Below, in pieces: positions 1 through 8,353 of a stretch of DNA of 64,000 bases (position 1 is its first letter; each line of letters opens with the position of its first letter). This stretch comes from Lachnospiraceae bacterium (lineage in GTDB: Bacteria; Bacillota; Clostridia; Lachnospirales; Lachnospiraceae). A program made the position numbers and the translations under genes. The notes below the pieces were generated by a model that saw nothing but the letters and a program-made list of their open reading frames with translations, was not told the DNA's origin and searched no databases. The stretch lies in the NCBI GenBank assembly GCA_021203305.1, contig JAJQBK010000010.1, positions 1 through 64,000 of the forward strand, in the 5' to 3' direction.

Positions 1-56
1 GTGCCTTTTTCCGCTTTCTCTTTGGTGGGGGCATGAATTACATTTTCTGAGTTCAT
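1..56 (-). CDS. N-terminal fragment of a gene leaving the left edge
   Basis: On the minus strand an ATG at 56 follows a purine-rich GAGGTGAGGAG tract and stays open to the window edge (about 18 codons, beginning MNSENVIHAPTKEKAEKG). The sequence is too short to assign a family. The start is supported by the Shine-Dalgarno-like tract, by a plausible promoter further upstream (151-159), and by the position just past the terminator of the pmbA unit. Everything beyond the first 18 residues lies outside the window. Confidence 0.5.
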   Translation of the reverse strand, partial: MNSENVIHAPTKEKAEKG

Positions 57-150
57 CTCCTCACCTCACTTTAACAGAATCCCCGATTCTCTTCAATCGC
101 CACTTTGAAAAAATCGGCCGCATATTCTGCGCTTTTTCGCGGCTATAGGA

Positions 151-159
151 AGTATAGCA
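151..159 (-). promoter_or_regulatory. Extended -10 promoter for the leftmost gene
   Basis: Read on the minus strand this is TGC followed by TATACT, an extended -10 element, about 95 bases before the ATG at 56. A TTGACA lies only 11 bases upstream, too close to act as a normal -35 for this -10. The assignment rests on the -10 alone. Confidence 0.4.
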
Positions 160-268
160 TAAAACCTTGTCAAAGAGGGACGATATATCGTCTATTCTAT
201 AAAATTTCTATAAATTTTCCCACCTTCAAATGAGCCAAACACCAGAATTCCTCCTTACGCGCCCAAAG

Positions 269-299
269 AAAAGAGCCGGTTTCCCGCCGACTCTTTTTT
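269..299 (-). terminator. Intrinsic terminator after tldD-pmbA
   Basis: Minus-strand stem GAGTCGG / CCGGCTC (one G-U pair) with a 7-base loop, flanked by A and T runs (CTCTTTTC after the stem). It lies about 60 bases beyond the pmbA stop, and the flanking A run could let it work in both directions. The rest of the 57-359 gap holds only AT-rich leader sequence for the leftmost gene. Confidence 0.65.
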
Positions 300-359
300 C
301 AATGGATTATGACTGGCATGTCTACGCTGTTTTGTGGTTGTCATTCTATACAGTCGGCT

Positions 360-1712
360 CTATTTTCCTCCGATGCTCATGCCCCGCACGATAAAGGAAG
401 GTCCTCCGAAGCAGGAGCCTCCCCGCATGGGCGGACGCAGCTCCCAGTCATCCCCCACCAGGGAAATGTCCTGTAACAGCTGATAGAAGTTGCCGGAAAC
501 CGTAAAGTCTTTGACCGGTCCGGTCTTTTTTCCCTTTTCAATCAGGAAGCCCGCGCTTGCCAGGGAGAAGTCGCCGGTCACCGGGTTGGCGCCGGCGTGC
601 ATTCCGTTCAGCTCCGTGATGTAAACGCCGTCGCCCAGCTTCTCATACATTTCCTCCGTGGTTCCGCCGCCTCCTTTTTGCAGATAAAAATTGTGGGGCT
701 GGATGCTGACAGGGGCCGCGTAGCCCGCCTTTACGCCGTTGCCGGTGGAAGCCACGCCCGCCCTGTGCGCGGCCGCAAGATTATAGAGCAGGGTCACAAG
801 CCTGCCCTCCTTTACCACATCCCTGCGGCTGGTTGCCACGCCCTCCCCGTCGAAGGGAACCCGTACCAGGCTGTCCCCGCAGAAGGGATCATCGGTCAGC
901 GTCACGCAGGGAGCTGCCACAGGCTCTCCCTCTTTTCCGGCAAGCGGGCTCATTCCCTTCTGCGCCGCCTCCGCGGAAAAAATATTCGCGTAAACCCTGA
1001 GCAACGCGGCTGTCATGTGATTGGAAAACATCACGTCATAGGTTCCCGTCGGCAGGATGCGGGCGCCAATCTGGGAAACTGCGTCCTCTACCCCTTTTTG
1101 AGCAATCGCCTGGGGATCAAGGCCGGCAAAATCCCCGCCGACGGAATAGAAGCCGCTGAACATTTCCTCTCCCTCTTTCGCGATGGGGGAGCAGTACGCC
1201 ATCGTATAGGCGTTTTCATGAGTCAGGTCCAGCCCTCTGGAATTGCTCAGGTAAATCTGATTCCGGTAAAAAACCGCGCCGGACTGGCTGCCGTCCGCAA
1301 CTTTCAAATCCGCTGCGTAGGCCGCTTCTTCTATTTTCATAGCCAGCCCGGTCAGCTGGGACGCGGTGGGTTCGGTGACCGTCCCGGCTTCCACCTTCGT
1401 ATAGGTATCCCCCGGCCCGTGAATCAAGGCCTCGCCCTCCGTCTCAAGGCATGCGGCGTTCTCCATGGCGGCCTCCACCACCCGCTCCGCCTCCGATAGC
1501 GTATAAAGCTCTGTGGAGGCATAACCCAGCTTTCCCTGAGAAACGCAGCGGAAGCAGGCTCCGGTCACATTGCCGGAGGAAAAAGCGGAAATCTCATGAT
1601 TTAAGGTTTCCGCGCTGATATTTTCCTTCTCCTCCGCGTACAGCTCATATTCCGTCAGGCCCCTGGAGGCTGCCGCCGCCATTACCCGCTCTTTAAACTC
1701 CGTATATTTCAT
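360..1712 (-). CDS. pmbA: TldD/PmbA family protein, PmbA (TldE) type
   Basis: About 450 residues, homologous throughout to the PmbA/TldE half of the TldD-TldE protease, a cytoplasmic heterodimer that degrades unfolded peptides and matures some modified peptides in other bacteria. As expected of the PmbA subunit there is no HExxxH zinc motif; the C-terminal half has the typical GNGVKAGYAAPVS and NPVTGDFSLASAGFLIE segments. ATG at 1712 is preferred because AGGAGG lies 6 bases upstream; ATG at 1715 is equally in frame and longer starts have no ribosome site. It follows tldD by 14 bases, so the two subunits are surely co-translated. The stop is TAG. Confidence 0.93.
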   Translation of the reverse strand: MKYTEFKERVMAAAASRGLTEYELYAEEKENISAETLNHEISAFSSGNVTGACFRCVSQGKLGYASTELYTLSEAERVVEAAMENAACLETEGEALIHGPGDTYTKVEAGTVTEPTASQLTGLAMKIEEAAYAADLKVADGSQSGAVFYRNQIYLSNSRGLDLTHENAYTMAYCSPIAKEGEEMFSGFYSVGGDFAGLDPQAIAQKGVEDAVSQIGARILPTGTYDVMFSNHMTAALLRVYANIFSAEAAQKGMSPLAGKEGEPVAAPCVTLTDDPFCGDSLVRVPFDGEGVATSRRDVVKEGRLVTLLYNLAAAHRAGVASTGNGVKAGYAAPVSIQPHNFYLQKGGGGTTEEMYEKLGDGVYITELNGMHAGANPVTGDFSLASAGFLIEKGKKTGPVKDFTVSGNFYQLLQDISLVGDDWELRPPMRGGSCFGGPSFIVRGMSIGGK

Positions 1713-1726
1713 CATGCCCCTCCTTT

Positions 1727-3106
1727 TTACCTGCCGCCCACAGTGATGGACGCCACACGGATCAGGGGCTGGCCCACCTCCGTGGGAATACTGCCGCTGG
1801 AAGCGCCGCACATGCCCTGCGCCGTCTCCAGATTATTTCCGATCATATCGATGTCCATGAGGATTTCCGAGCCCTTTCCGATCAGGCTGGCGCCCCGGAC
1901 CGGTTCGCAGATTTTGCCGTTCCGGATCATATATCCCTCATTGACCGAGAAATTAAAGGCGCCTGTCACCGGATTCACGCTGCCGCCGCCCATGGCCTTC
2001 GCGTAAAGGCCGTATTCGATGGAGGAAATAATGTCCTCGTTGCGGTCCGGACCGTTGGCGATAAAGGTGTTGGTCATGCGGGAGGTGGGATCAAAAAGGT
2101 AGCTCTGTCTGCGGCTGGAACCGGTGCTCTCCATGCCCATGCGGCGGCCGTTCAGCTTATCCACCATGTAGGACTTCAGAATGCCGTTCTCAATCAGCAC
2201 CTTTCTCTGCGCCGGCGTTCCCTCGTCATCGATATTCACGGAGCCCCAGGCATTGGGGATGGTGCCGTCGTCTAAAGCCGTCAGCTTGGGATTGGCGATC
2301 TGCTGCCCTAATTTACCGCAAAACTGGGACTGCCCCGGCGCCACGCTGGAGGCCTCCAGAGAGTGCCCGCAGGCCTCATGGAAAATCACCCCGCCGAAGC
2401 CGTTCTCTATGGCCACCGGCATCCGCCCGGCCTGAATATACCCGGCGCTTAACATAGTGAGCGCCTGTCCGGCCGCCTTCTCCCCGATGGATTTGGGGGA
2501 AATCATGTCAAATAACTCCAGTCCCATTCTTCTGCCCGGAGAGCAGGTCCCGCTCTGCTTTTCCCCGCCCTTACTGGCAAAGGCTGTGACCGTCATTCTG
2601 GTGCGGATCTGTCTGTCCTGAGCGTACAGGCCGTCGCTGTTGGCAATGAGAATCTGATGATCCACATCCAGCAGACTGGCTCTCACCTGGGAAATATCCT
2701 GATGGTAATTCTTCGCCGCGAAATATCCCTCCTTCAGCAGATCTGTCTTTGTCTTAAGGGTAGCGTCCCCGGGCACCACGCGGATGGGATGAATATCCCC
2801 GAACAGACGCTCCCGCAAACGCACTGTCCGATTCTCAGGCACGCCGTCCAAAGCGTCTGCCAGTCTGCCCGCGCAGGTAAGCAGATCCTCCTCCTCCAGA
2901 GAGGTACAGGAGGCGGTGACGCAGCGGGTGTTCAGAAAAATCCGCATTCCCACGCCGCTGATCAGCTGATCTGTGATCGAATTCACCCTGCTGTCGATCA
3001 TGGCGATATTATTCTCCTTCGTGTGCTCCACGTAGACCTCCGCGAAGTCCGCCCCGGTGGAGAGGGCTTTCTCCAGCACACGAGTGAGAAGAGCTTTATT
3101 TATCAT
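1727..3106 (-). CDS. tldD: TldD family metalloprotease, catalytic subunit
   Basis: 459 residues. It carries the zinc site HEACGH (His243, Glu244, His248) inside the family context GGVIFHEACGHSLEA, which identifies it as the catalytic TldD partner of PmbA. It has no signal peptide and so is cytoplasmic. The start at 3106 has GGAGG 7-8 bases upstream; upstream in-frame codons read into a repeat (3142-3185) and are not coding. Gene order tldD-pmbA is the common Clostridia arrangement. Substrates in this organism cannot be told from the sequence. Confidence 0.94.
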   Translation of the reverse strand: MINKALLTRVLEKALSTGADFAEVYVEHTKENNIAMIDSRVNSITDQLISGVGMRIFLNTRCVTASCTSLEEEDLLTCAGRLADALDGVPENRTVRLRERLFGDIHPIRVVPGDATLKTKTDLLKEGYFAAKNYHQDISQVRASLLDVDHQILIANSDGLYAQDRQIRTRMTVTAFASKGGEKQSGTCSPGRRMGLELFDMISPKSIGEKAAGQALTMLSAGYIQAGRMPVAIENGFGGVIFHEACGHSLEASSVAPGQSQFCGKLGQQIANPKLTALDDGTIPNAWGSVNIDDEGTPAQRKVLIENGILKSYMVDKLNGRRMGMESTGSSRRQSYLFDPTSRMTNTFIANGPDRNEDIISSIEYGLYAKAMGGGSVNPVTGAFNFSVNEGYMIRNGKICEPVRGASLIGKGSEILMDIDMIGNNLETAQGMCGASSGSIPTEVGQPLIRVASITVGGR

Positions 3107-3141
3107 AAAAAATCCTCCACGTTTCGTTATAGAACAGTAAA

Positions 3142-3185
3142 GAACTGCCGCGAAATAATCTGTACATATCATTTCGCGGCAGTTC
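3142..3185. repeat. Perfect 15-bp inverted repeat, copy of a dispersed intergenic element
   Basis: Arms GAACTGCCGCGAAAT (3142-3156) and ATTTCGCGGCAGTTC (3171-3185) flank a 14-base loop upstream of tldD. The left arm plus loop start (GAACTGCCGCGAAATAATCT) resembles the openings of two intergenic elements at 38239 and 44210. There is no T run on either side that would make it an intrinsic terminator. A short GGTTAC/GTAACC hairpin lies further right at 3303-3322. Confidence 0.7.
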
Positions 3186-3335
3186 CTGAATGGCGGCGCC
3201 AGGTCTTTCTCCCGACGCCGCCTGATGATCTTCAGAAATACATGATTTCTCACATACACAATCGCTGTGGCAGGCCGTTCCGCCCCTTCGATTGCCTGTA
3301 TGGGTTACTTTTCACAGTAACCTGTGAAGAGCACT

Positions 3336-4298
3336 TTATTTCTGTACCAGATGAATCGCGTAGCCCGCAATCTCGTCCTTCATGTAGATGGCCTTGATGC
3401 CGCCCTTGTCGTTCTTCTTGACGGTATCATAATCGAACTCCACGCCCAGGTTCTCCATGTAGGCGATGGCGCGGTTCATGTAGTTGGTGCCGATGGCGAT
3501 ATGGCCCTTTGCGCCAAGGTAGGGCTTCTTCATCACTTCGAAGGCAGTGCCCACAAACATGGAGCTGTTGCCGTTCTTGATGTCGAAGCTGAAAGCATGC
3601 GCCAGAGCCTCGGAGGTGGCGTTCGCCTCATCCTCGTCCGCGCAGTTGATACCGACATGCTTAATCTCAAAGCCCAGCATGGTCTGCACCGCCTCGCGGG
3701 TCAGCTGTTCGATCTCATCAAACTTGCCCTCATCCACCAGCTTGGCCGGAACCATCCAGGAACCGCCGCAGGCGATGATCTTGGGGAAGCTTAAGTAGTC
3801 GTTCAGGTTCTTGGCGTTGACGCCGCCGGTGGGCATGAATTTCATATTCACATAGGGGGCCGCCATAGCCTTGATCTTGGCAAGGCCGCCGGACTGCTCC
3901 GCCGGGAAGAACTTCACCACATCCAGGCCCAGTTCAATGGCCTGCTCGATGTCGCTGGGGCTGGAGGTGCCGGGAGTGATCGGAACGCCCTTCTCCTGGC
4001 AGTACTTCACAGTCCTCGGATTTAAGCCGGGGCTGACAATAAAGGTAGCGCCCGCTTCCACAGCCGCGTCCACCTGCTCCGCGTTTAAAACGGTACCCGC
4101 GCCTACCACCATCTCGGGGCAGGCCTCGGTCATGGCCTTGATGGCGTCCTTCGCCGCCGCGGTGCGAAAGGTAACCTCCGCGCAGGGAAGGCCGCCGGCG
4201 CAGAGAGCCTTTGCAAGCGGAACCGCGTCCTCCACCTTATTGATGACAACCACCGGCACGATGCCGATGTTATTCAGTTTCTGTAATACCTCATTCAT
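3336..4298 (-). CDS. eda: KDPG/KHG aldolase with C-terminal VOC-like domain
   Basis: 320 residues. Residues 1-209 are a class I 2-keto-3-deoxy-6-phosphogluconate / 4-hydroxy-2-oxoglutarate aldolase: Glu41 in AEVTFRT, phosphate-loop residues around GTSSPSD, and the Schiff-base lysine Lys129 in DVVKFFPAE. Residues about 211-320 form an extra domain with the feel of a vicinal-oxygen-chelate (glyoxalase-like) fold (KHVGINCADEDEA ... GHIAIGTNYMNRAIAYME). Plain Eda is about 210 residues. It is the last gene of the kdu operon and would split KDPG to pyruvate and glyceraldehyde-3-phosphate; no KDG kinase is present in the window. Start has an AAGGAG tract about 11 bases upstream. Confidence 0.92.
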   Translation of the reverse strand: MNEVLQKLNNIGIVPVVVINKVEDAVPLAKALCAGGLPCAEVTFRTAAAKDAIKAMTEACPEMVVGAGTVLNAEQVDAAVEAGATFIVSPGLNPRTVKYCQEKGVPITPGTSSPSDIEQAIELGLDVVKFFPAEQSGGLAKIKAMAAPYVNMKFMPTGGVNAKNLNDYLSFPKIIACGGSWMVPAKLVDEGKFDEIEQLTREAVQTMLGFEIKHVGINCADEDEANATSEALAHAFSFDIKNGNSSMFVGTAFEVMKKPYLGAKGHIAIGTNYMNRAIAYMENLGVEFDYDTVKKNDKGGIKAIYMKDEIAGYAIHLVQK

Positions 4299-4341
4299 GG
4301 GAATACCCTCTCCTTACGTTTTATAATTTACGTTTTACAAT

Positions 4342-4386
4342 GCCCGCCGCTTTCCGGGGTCAAAGGGCGCCGGAAAGCGGCAGGGC
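4342..4386. other. Strong intercistronic hairpin between dhuI-like gene and eda
   Basis: Perfect 12-bp stem GCCGCTTTCCGG / CCGGAAAGCGGC with a 12-base loop and a further outer GCC/GGC pairing. In the direction of the operon (minus strand) it is not followed by a T run, so it is more likely an mRNA-stabilising or partial-attenuation structure than a full terminator. Confidence 0.6.
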
Positions 4387-4402
4387 TGTTTTTGGATGGT
4401 TC

Positions 4403-5044
4403 TTACTTTCCGACAACGGCTTCCACAGCCGCCGCCATCTTCTCACACTTGCAGTTAGCGTAGAACAGCTCCTTGAAGTGGTCGCCGCCAAGGGCTCCCT
4501 TCACCAGCTCAGGGTCAAGCTTCTGTAAAATATCCGCCATGTCCGCGTAGGTTACGGTCTTGACCTGATCCAGAATCTTCTTGTTGCGCTGCTCCGGCAC
4601 AACTCTCTCCTTCGGATAACCACCGCCGCCGGGAGTGCCGAACAGCTTCTCAAAGGTATTCTCCAGATTGAGCTCCGCGCCCCAGCCAAAGCCCTGCGCA
4701 AAGGGCATGGCCGCGCAGTTGCCGTCATTGACCTGAGAAAACAGGTAGGCATCCAGGGGGTTGGAGATGTGGCCGCAAAGCACCTTCGGGAAGGAATTGC
4801 AAGCCAGCATAGCTCCCTGCCCCGTGCCGCAGCCGGTAACCACAAAATCCGCCGCGCCGGAATTTAAGGGTACGCCGGCCAGAATGCCGCACTGCACGTA
4901 GGTCAGCTGCTTTTCATCCTCCGCGGAATACATGCCGTAATTATCCACCGTATGTCCCATGGGCTCCACTACCTTTTTGAGCGTGTCGCAGATCAGGGAG
5001 TTTTTGGCCGCCTGGGAATTTTCATTGATCAATGCAATCCGCAT
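4403..5044 (-). CDS. RpiB/LacA/LacB-family sugar isomerase, DhuI-like
   Basis: 213 residues, RpiB/LacAB fold: N-terminal MRIALINENSQAAKN, and the central Cys-containing motif VTGCGTGQG that provides the catalytic base region of the family. The family includes DhuI, the streptococcal isomerase of unsaturated glucuronate breakdown products (4-deoxy-L-threo-5-hexosulose-uronate). Placement between kduD and eda makes that function more likely than ribose-5-phosphate isomerase. Start at 5044 has GGAGG 5 bases upstream; a longer reading frame runs back into kduD. An unrelated isomerase of the same step, kduI, heads the same operon. Confidence 0.85.
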   Translation of the reverse strand: MRIALINENSQAAKNSLICDTLKKVVEPMGHTVDNYGMYSAEDEKQLTYVQCGILAGVPLNSGAADFVVTGCGTGQGAMLACNSFPKVLCGHISNPLDAYLFSQVNDGNCAAMPFAQGFGWGAELNLENTFEKLFGTPGGGGYPKERVVPEQRNKKILDQVKTVTYADMADILQKLDPELVKGALGGDHFKELFYANCKCEKMAAAVEAVVGK

Positions 5045-5057
5045 ATTGTCCTCCGTA

Positions 5058-5849
5058 TTACGGCTGCTTGCCGATGTAAGCCAGGATACCGCCGTCCACA
5101 TACAGCACATGGCCGTTCACAGCGTTGGAAGCCTCGCTTGCCAGGAATACCGCGGGTCCTGTCAGCTCCTCGGTCTGCAGCCAGCGGCCTGCCGGGGTTC
5201 TGCCCACGATAAACTGATCGAAGGGATGTCTGGAGCCGTCCGCCTGACGCTCACGAAGAGGAGCGGTCTGAGGAGTCTCGATGTAGCCGGGTCCGATGCC
5301 GTTGCACTGGATATTGTACTGGCCGTACTCGGAGCAGATATTCCTGGTCAGCATCTTTAAGCCGCCCTTTGCCGCCGCGTAAGCGGAAACAGTCTCACGG
5401 CCAAGCTCGGACATCATGGAGCAGATGTTGATGATCTTGCCGCCGCCCTTGGTGATCATGGACGGAATGCAGGCCTTGGACATGATAAACGGACCGGTCA
5501 GGTCTACGTCGATGACCTGGCGCCACGCTTCCGCGCTCATCTCTGTCATCGGGATTCTCTTGATGATGCCGGCATTGTTGACCAGAATGTCGATGACGCC
5601 GTGCTCTTCCTCAATCTGAGCCACCATGGCCTTTACCTGCTCCTCGTCGCAGACGTTGCAAACATAGCCGTAGGCGGTGATGCCTTTCTCCGCGTAAGCA
5701 GCCAGGCCCTTGTCCACCAGCTCCTGCTTGATATCGCAGAATGTGATGGTTGCGCCGGCCTCAGCGAACGCGCTGGCGATAGCGAAACCGATGCCGTAGG
5801 ACGCGCCGGTTACCATGGCAACTTTGCCTTCCAAACTAAAACTTACCAT
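5058..5849 (-). CDS. kduD: KduD / gluconate 5-dehydrogenase type short-chain dehydrogenase
   Basis: 263 residues, classical SDR: cofactor loop TGASYGIG near residue 16, NNAG, and the catalytic Ser / Tyr-x-x-x-Lys around SAYAAAKGG. In this context it would reduce 2,5-diketo-3-deoxygluconate to 2-keto-3-deoxygluconate with NAD(P)H. Databases often name close relatives gluconate 5-dehydrogenase; the flanking kduI, DhuI-like isomerase and aldolase favour the uronate role. Start at 5849 is fixed by AAGGAG about 8 bases upstream. It is separated from kduI by about 180 bases that contain a dispersed repeat. Confidence 0.9.
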   Translation of the reverse strand: MVSFSLEGKVAMVTGASYGIGFAIASAFAEAGATITFCDIKQELVDKGLAAYAEKGITAYGYVCNVCDEEQVKAMVAQIEEEHGVIDILVNNAGIIKRIPMTEMSAEAWRQVIDVDLTGPFIMSKACIPSMITKGGGKIINICSMMSELGRETVSAYAAAKGGLKMLTRNICSEYGQYNIQCNGIGPGYIETPQTAPLRERQADGSRHPFDQFIVGRTPAGRWLQTEELTGPAVFLASEASNAVNGHVLYVDGGILAYIGKQP

Positions 5850-5874
5850 AATTTTCTCCTTCTTTCTTTTTTTA

Positions 5875-5972
5875 TGATACAAAGGGCAAAAGGCCCAAAA
5901 TCAAATGTCTGCGCTGCTCCCTGCGGGTGTGCGGCGCGAAACCGGACCCTTTTGGGCATTCGCATTTATGAC
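5875..5972. repeat. Dispersed intergenic element, copy 1 (kduI-kduD gap)
   Basis: Begins TGATACAAAGGGCAAAAGG and ends CGCATTTATGAC. It shares its opening with copies at 21450-21486 and 6921-6959 and its far end with the copy at 27436-27511. It contains an internal GCCCAAAA/TTTTGGGC hairpin. It lies inside the kdu operon directly before the kduD ribosome site. Short peptides in several frames here are artefacts of this repeat. Confidence 0.6.
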
Positions 5973-6030
5973 TTCGGGAAACACAATGTTGAACCCTTTT
6001 GTCGCTTTCATCATTTTTATTTGCCGCGAC

Positions 6031-6882
6031 TTATCTCAACTGCGTGGGTACCAGATTGTCCATGTCGTCAAAGGCCTGATTCTCCCCGCCCATGGCCCAG
6101 ATAAAGGTGTAATTGGACGTGGCGGAGGCGCAATGGATGCTCCAGGAGGGGCTGATCACCGCTTCCTCATTCTGCATCACCAGGTGTCTGGTCTCGGTGG
6201 GCTCGCCCATGAAGTGCATGACCACGTTGTCCTTCGGCACCTCAAAATATGTATAGATCTCCATGCGGCGCTCATGGGTGTGGCAGGGCATGGTATTCCA
6301 CACGCTGCCCGGCTCCAGGCAGGTCATGCCCATGGAAAGCTGGCAGGTGGGCAGCACATCCGGGTGGATGAACTGGTTGATGGTGCGCTTATTGGAATTC
6401 TCTAACGACCCTAAGGTTCTCTTGGCCGCATCCTCAATGGAAATAAAGGTGGTCTTATAGGAACAGTGCGCGGGTGCGCTGACCATGTAGAATTTGGCGG
6501 GGTGGGCCGGATCGGCGCTGGCGAAGGTCACCTTCTTCGTCCCCTTGGTGATGTAAAGGCAGTCCTTATAGCCCATCTCGAAGGTCTCATCGTCGGCCAC
6601 GATGGTGCCCTTTCCCTCCCCGATATTGAAAATACCGATTTCTCTTCTCTCCAGAAAATAATCGGTGCCGAAATTGTGCCAGCAGTCGATGCCCTTGTCA
6701 ATCGGCACGACCTCGGTGGTAGGCATGCAGCCTACGGTTACCATGCGGTCCACATGAGAGTAAACCGCCACGATCTCATTGGCCACATACAGATTCTGAA
6801 TCAGGAATTCATCCCGCAGCTCCTGGGTCGTGTAGCGCTTTACGTCCTTCTGGTTCGCAGAATAGCGAATGTCCATTCCCAT
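6031..6882 (-). CDS. kduI: 5-keto-4-deoxyuronate isomerase
   Basis: 283 residues, full length for KduI, a cupin-fold zinc enzyme that isomerises 4-deoxy-L-threo-5-hexosulose uronate to 2,5-diketo-3-deoxygluconate. The metal-binding cluster is visible as PCHTHERRMEIYTYFEV (His-x-His and downstream Glu) with a later His in the ETRHLVMQNEE region. First gene of the kdu operon, with a good promoter at 6977-7005. Start ATG at 6882 has AAGGAG about 10 bases upstream; the second Met at codon 3 would be too far away. Substrate is expected to come from pectin or glycosaminoglycan lyases encoded elsewhere. Confidence 0.95.
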   Translation of the reverse strand: MGMDIRYSANQKDVKRYTTQELRDEFLIQNLYVANEIVAVYSHVDRMVTVGCMPTTEVVPIDKGIDCWHNFGTDYFLERREIGIFNIGEGKGTIVADDETFEMGYKDCLYITKGTKKVTFASADPAHPAKFYMVSAPAHCSYKTTFISIEDAAKRTLGSLENSNKRTINQFIHPDVLPTCQLSMGMTCLEPGSVWNTMPCHTHERRMEIYTYFEVPKDNVVMHFMGEPTETRHLVMQNEEAVISPSWSIHCASATSNYTFIWAMGGENQAFDDMDNLVPTQLR

Positions 6883-6920
6883 TTTACTAATGCTCCTTCC
6901 TGTGCGCGTTTATTAAAGTG

Positions 6921-6959
6921 TGATACACGGATTTCTGACTTTTTGTCCCCCCTGTACCA
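6921..6959. repeat. Dispersed intergenic element, copy in the kduI leader
   Basis: 39 bases with near-inverted ends (TGATACA ... TGTACCA on the plus strand). Its reverse complement matches the element at 21450-21486 at nearly every position apart from a 2-base longer G run. It lies in the predicted 5' untranslated region of kduI. Confidence 0.7.
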
Positions 6960-6976
6960 TAATATTGCACACAAAC

Positions 6977-7005
6977 ATTATTGTAATCTTACCATGAATT
7001 GTCAA
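6977..7005 (-). promoter_or_regulatory. Promoter of the kdu operon
   Basis: On the minus strand TTGACA (7005-7000), 17-base spacer, AATAAT (6982-6977). The predicted transcript has a leader of roughly 90 bases that includes the repeat at 6921-6959. No operator palindrome is obvious. Confidence 0.65.
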
Positions 7006-7057
7006 AACTTACAAGGTTTGAGTCTAAAAACTATATAAAAAATTAAGCGATGGCGTC

Positions 7058-8352
7058 TTATTTCTCCAGCTTTTCCTGAATCCAGGCAAGGGTTTCGCTG
7101 CGGAAGGTCTGCCCGGAGATCTGAAACAGGCGGCGAATCACGCCGGCGGCCTGACGTCTTTTCTCCGGGTCCTGATTCTGCAGGGCGGCCAGCATCCGGC
7201 TGATACAGCCCCTGTAGTCCTGGGTGAACTCCACCAGGTCGCTGACGCCGCTGGCCTCCAGCACCTCAAAAAGGGTATCCACAAACTCCCGACGCTCCTC
7301 CTCGCTGAGGCAGTCTATCCATTCTCTGACAGAATCGTTGATGATCCGCTGAGGCTCGTCCACCTTTTCCAGATAGGCAAAATCCGTTCCCTCCACCATC
7401 CAGGATGAGGGAAAATGCTGCAAAAGCCCTACCGTATTGCTGTCCACCACCCGATAGCCGCCGTAATTTTCCAGAATCATGCCGACCATGGAGGAGCGGG
7501 GAATGAATTTCCGGATTTTGGGCTCTATTTTTTCAAAAAGCTCCATCCGGCAGACGCCCTTTTTAAAGCCGGGGCCATCCATATTGTAAATGGTATTGAT
7601 ACGCGCCTGCACGGCATCGGAGGCGTTCATGGCCGCGTACACCGCCAGATTTCCTCCCTTGGAGTGGCCCAGAATATCCAGCGGCCCATCGAGAAGCCCC
7701 GCCGCCAGCTCCAGATAGTGGCTGCTGTACTCCTGGCCGGGCACCGGATAAGTAAAGGCCATATCCATATCCTCCCGCCAGCCAGCCAGACTCTCGTCCG
7801 TGCCCCTGTAAACCACCTTCACACTGCCGTCCTCCAGCACACAGCTTAAAGCGGAGAACTGCACCTTCTCTTCCTCGCTGACAAAATCGGCAAAAAGGCC
7901 GAAACGAACCTTTTTAAACCGGCCGGACAATAAAAGCTGCTCGGCCAGGGCGCGGTTTTCCTCCTCAAACCGGGTGTCGTAAAACATTTTTTCCCGGTTC
8001 GGGCTGCGCCAGATGTCCAGAAGTGTTACCATGGGCAGGTTTTTTTCTCTCCGAAGTTTCCGAGGTCTTCAGGATTTTCAGGGTCTTCGGAACTTTCGGG
8101 GTCTTCAGGATTTCCGGGGTCTTCGGATGCGTCTTCCTCACAACCCCCAGCCCGCTGGAAGGTTCCGGTTTTCTCCGCGCTTTTATTCAGAAAGCCCTTC
8201 CCGGCCCTGTTTTCCGGGATACCTGGAATGATTCCGTCAAATTTTAAATAGGAAAACTGGCACAAAATAAGGGCATCCACTCCATTGAATGCCCTCTGCT
8301 GAAAGCTTTCCTGTCCGTATGTCTGTAAATAGGAAATAATATTGGCTTTCAT
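7058..8352 (-). pseudogene. DUF2974 (Mbeg1-like) alpha/beta hydrolase, frameshifted
   Basis: Two minus-strand frames together make one DUF2974 protein. Frame 1 (8352-8026) encodes the family N-terminus (MKANIISYLQTYG ... SYLKFDGIIPG) and a repetitive acidic stretch. Frame 2 (8032-7058, 324 aa) encodes the hydrolase with the nucleophile elbow GHSKGG and family segments VYRGTDES and NMDGPGFKKG. The shift lies at an A7 run on the coding strand (8040-8046); one extra A would give a continuous 431-residue protein. As given, the frames overlap with an ATG just before the first stop, so reinitiation could still make the second part, though no good ribosome site precedes it. Follows the TPR lipoprotein gene by one base, so same operon. 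Confidence 0.8.
8065..8139. repeat. 18-bp tandem repeats in the DUF2974 gene
   Basis: Three 18-base units (8065, 8083, 8101), each starting GTCTTC, followed by shorter partial units. On the coding strand they encode a Pro/Glu/Asp-rich hexapeptide series (PGNPED, PESSED, PENPED). As units are multiples of three, unit gain or loss would not change frame. Confidence 0.75.
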
Positions 8353-8353
8353 C

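Noticed and set aside
8065..8139. 18-bp repeats as a phase-variation switch
   Set aside because: Each unit is a multiple of three bases, so copy-number change keeps the frame; only the nearby A run can switch it.
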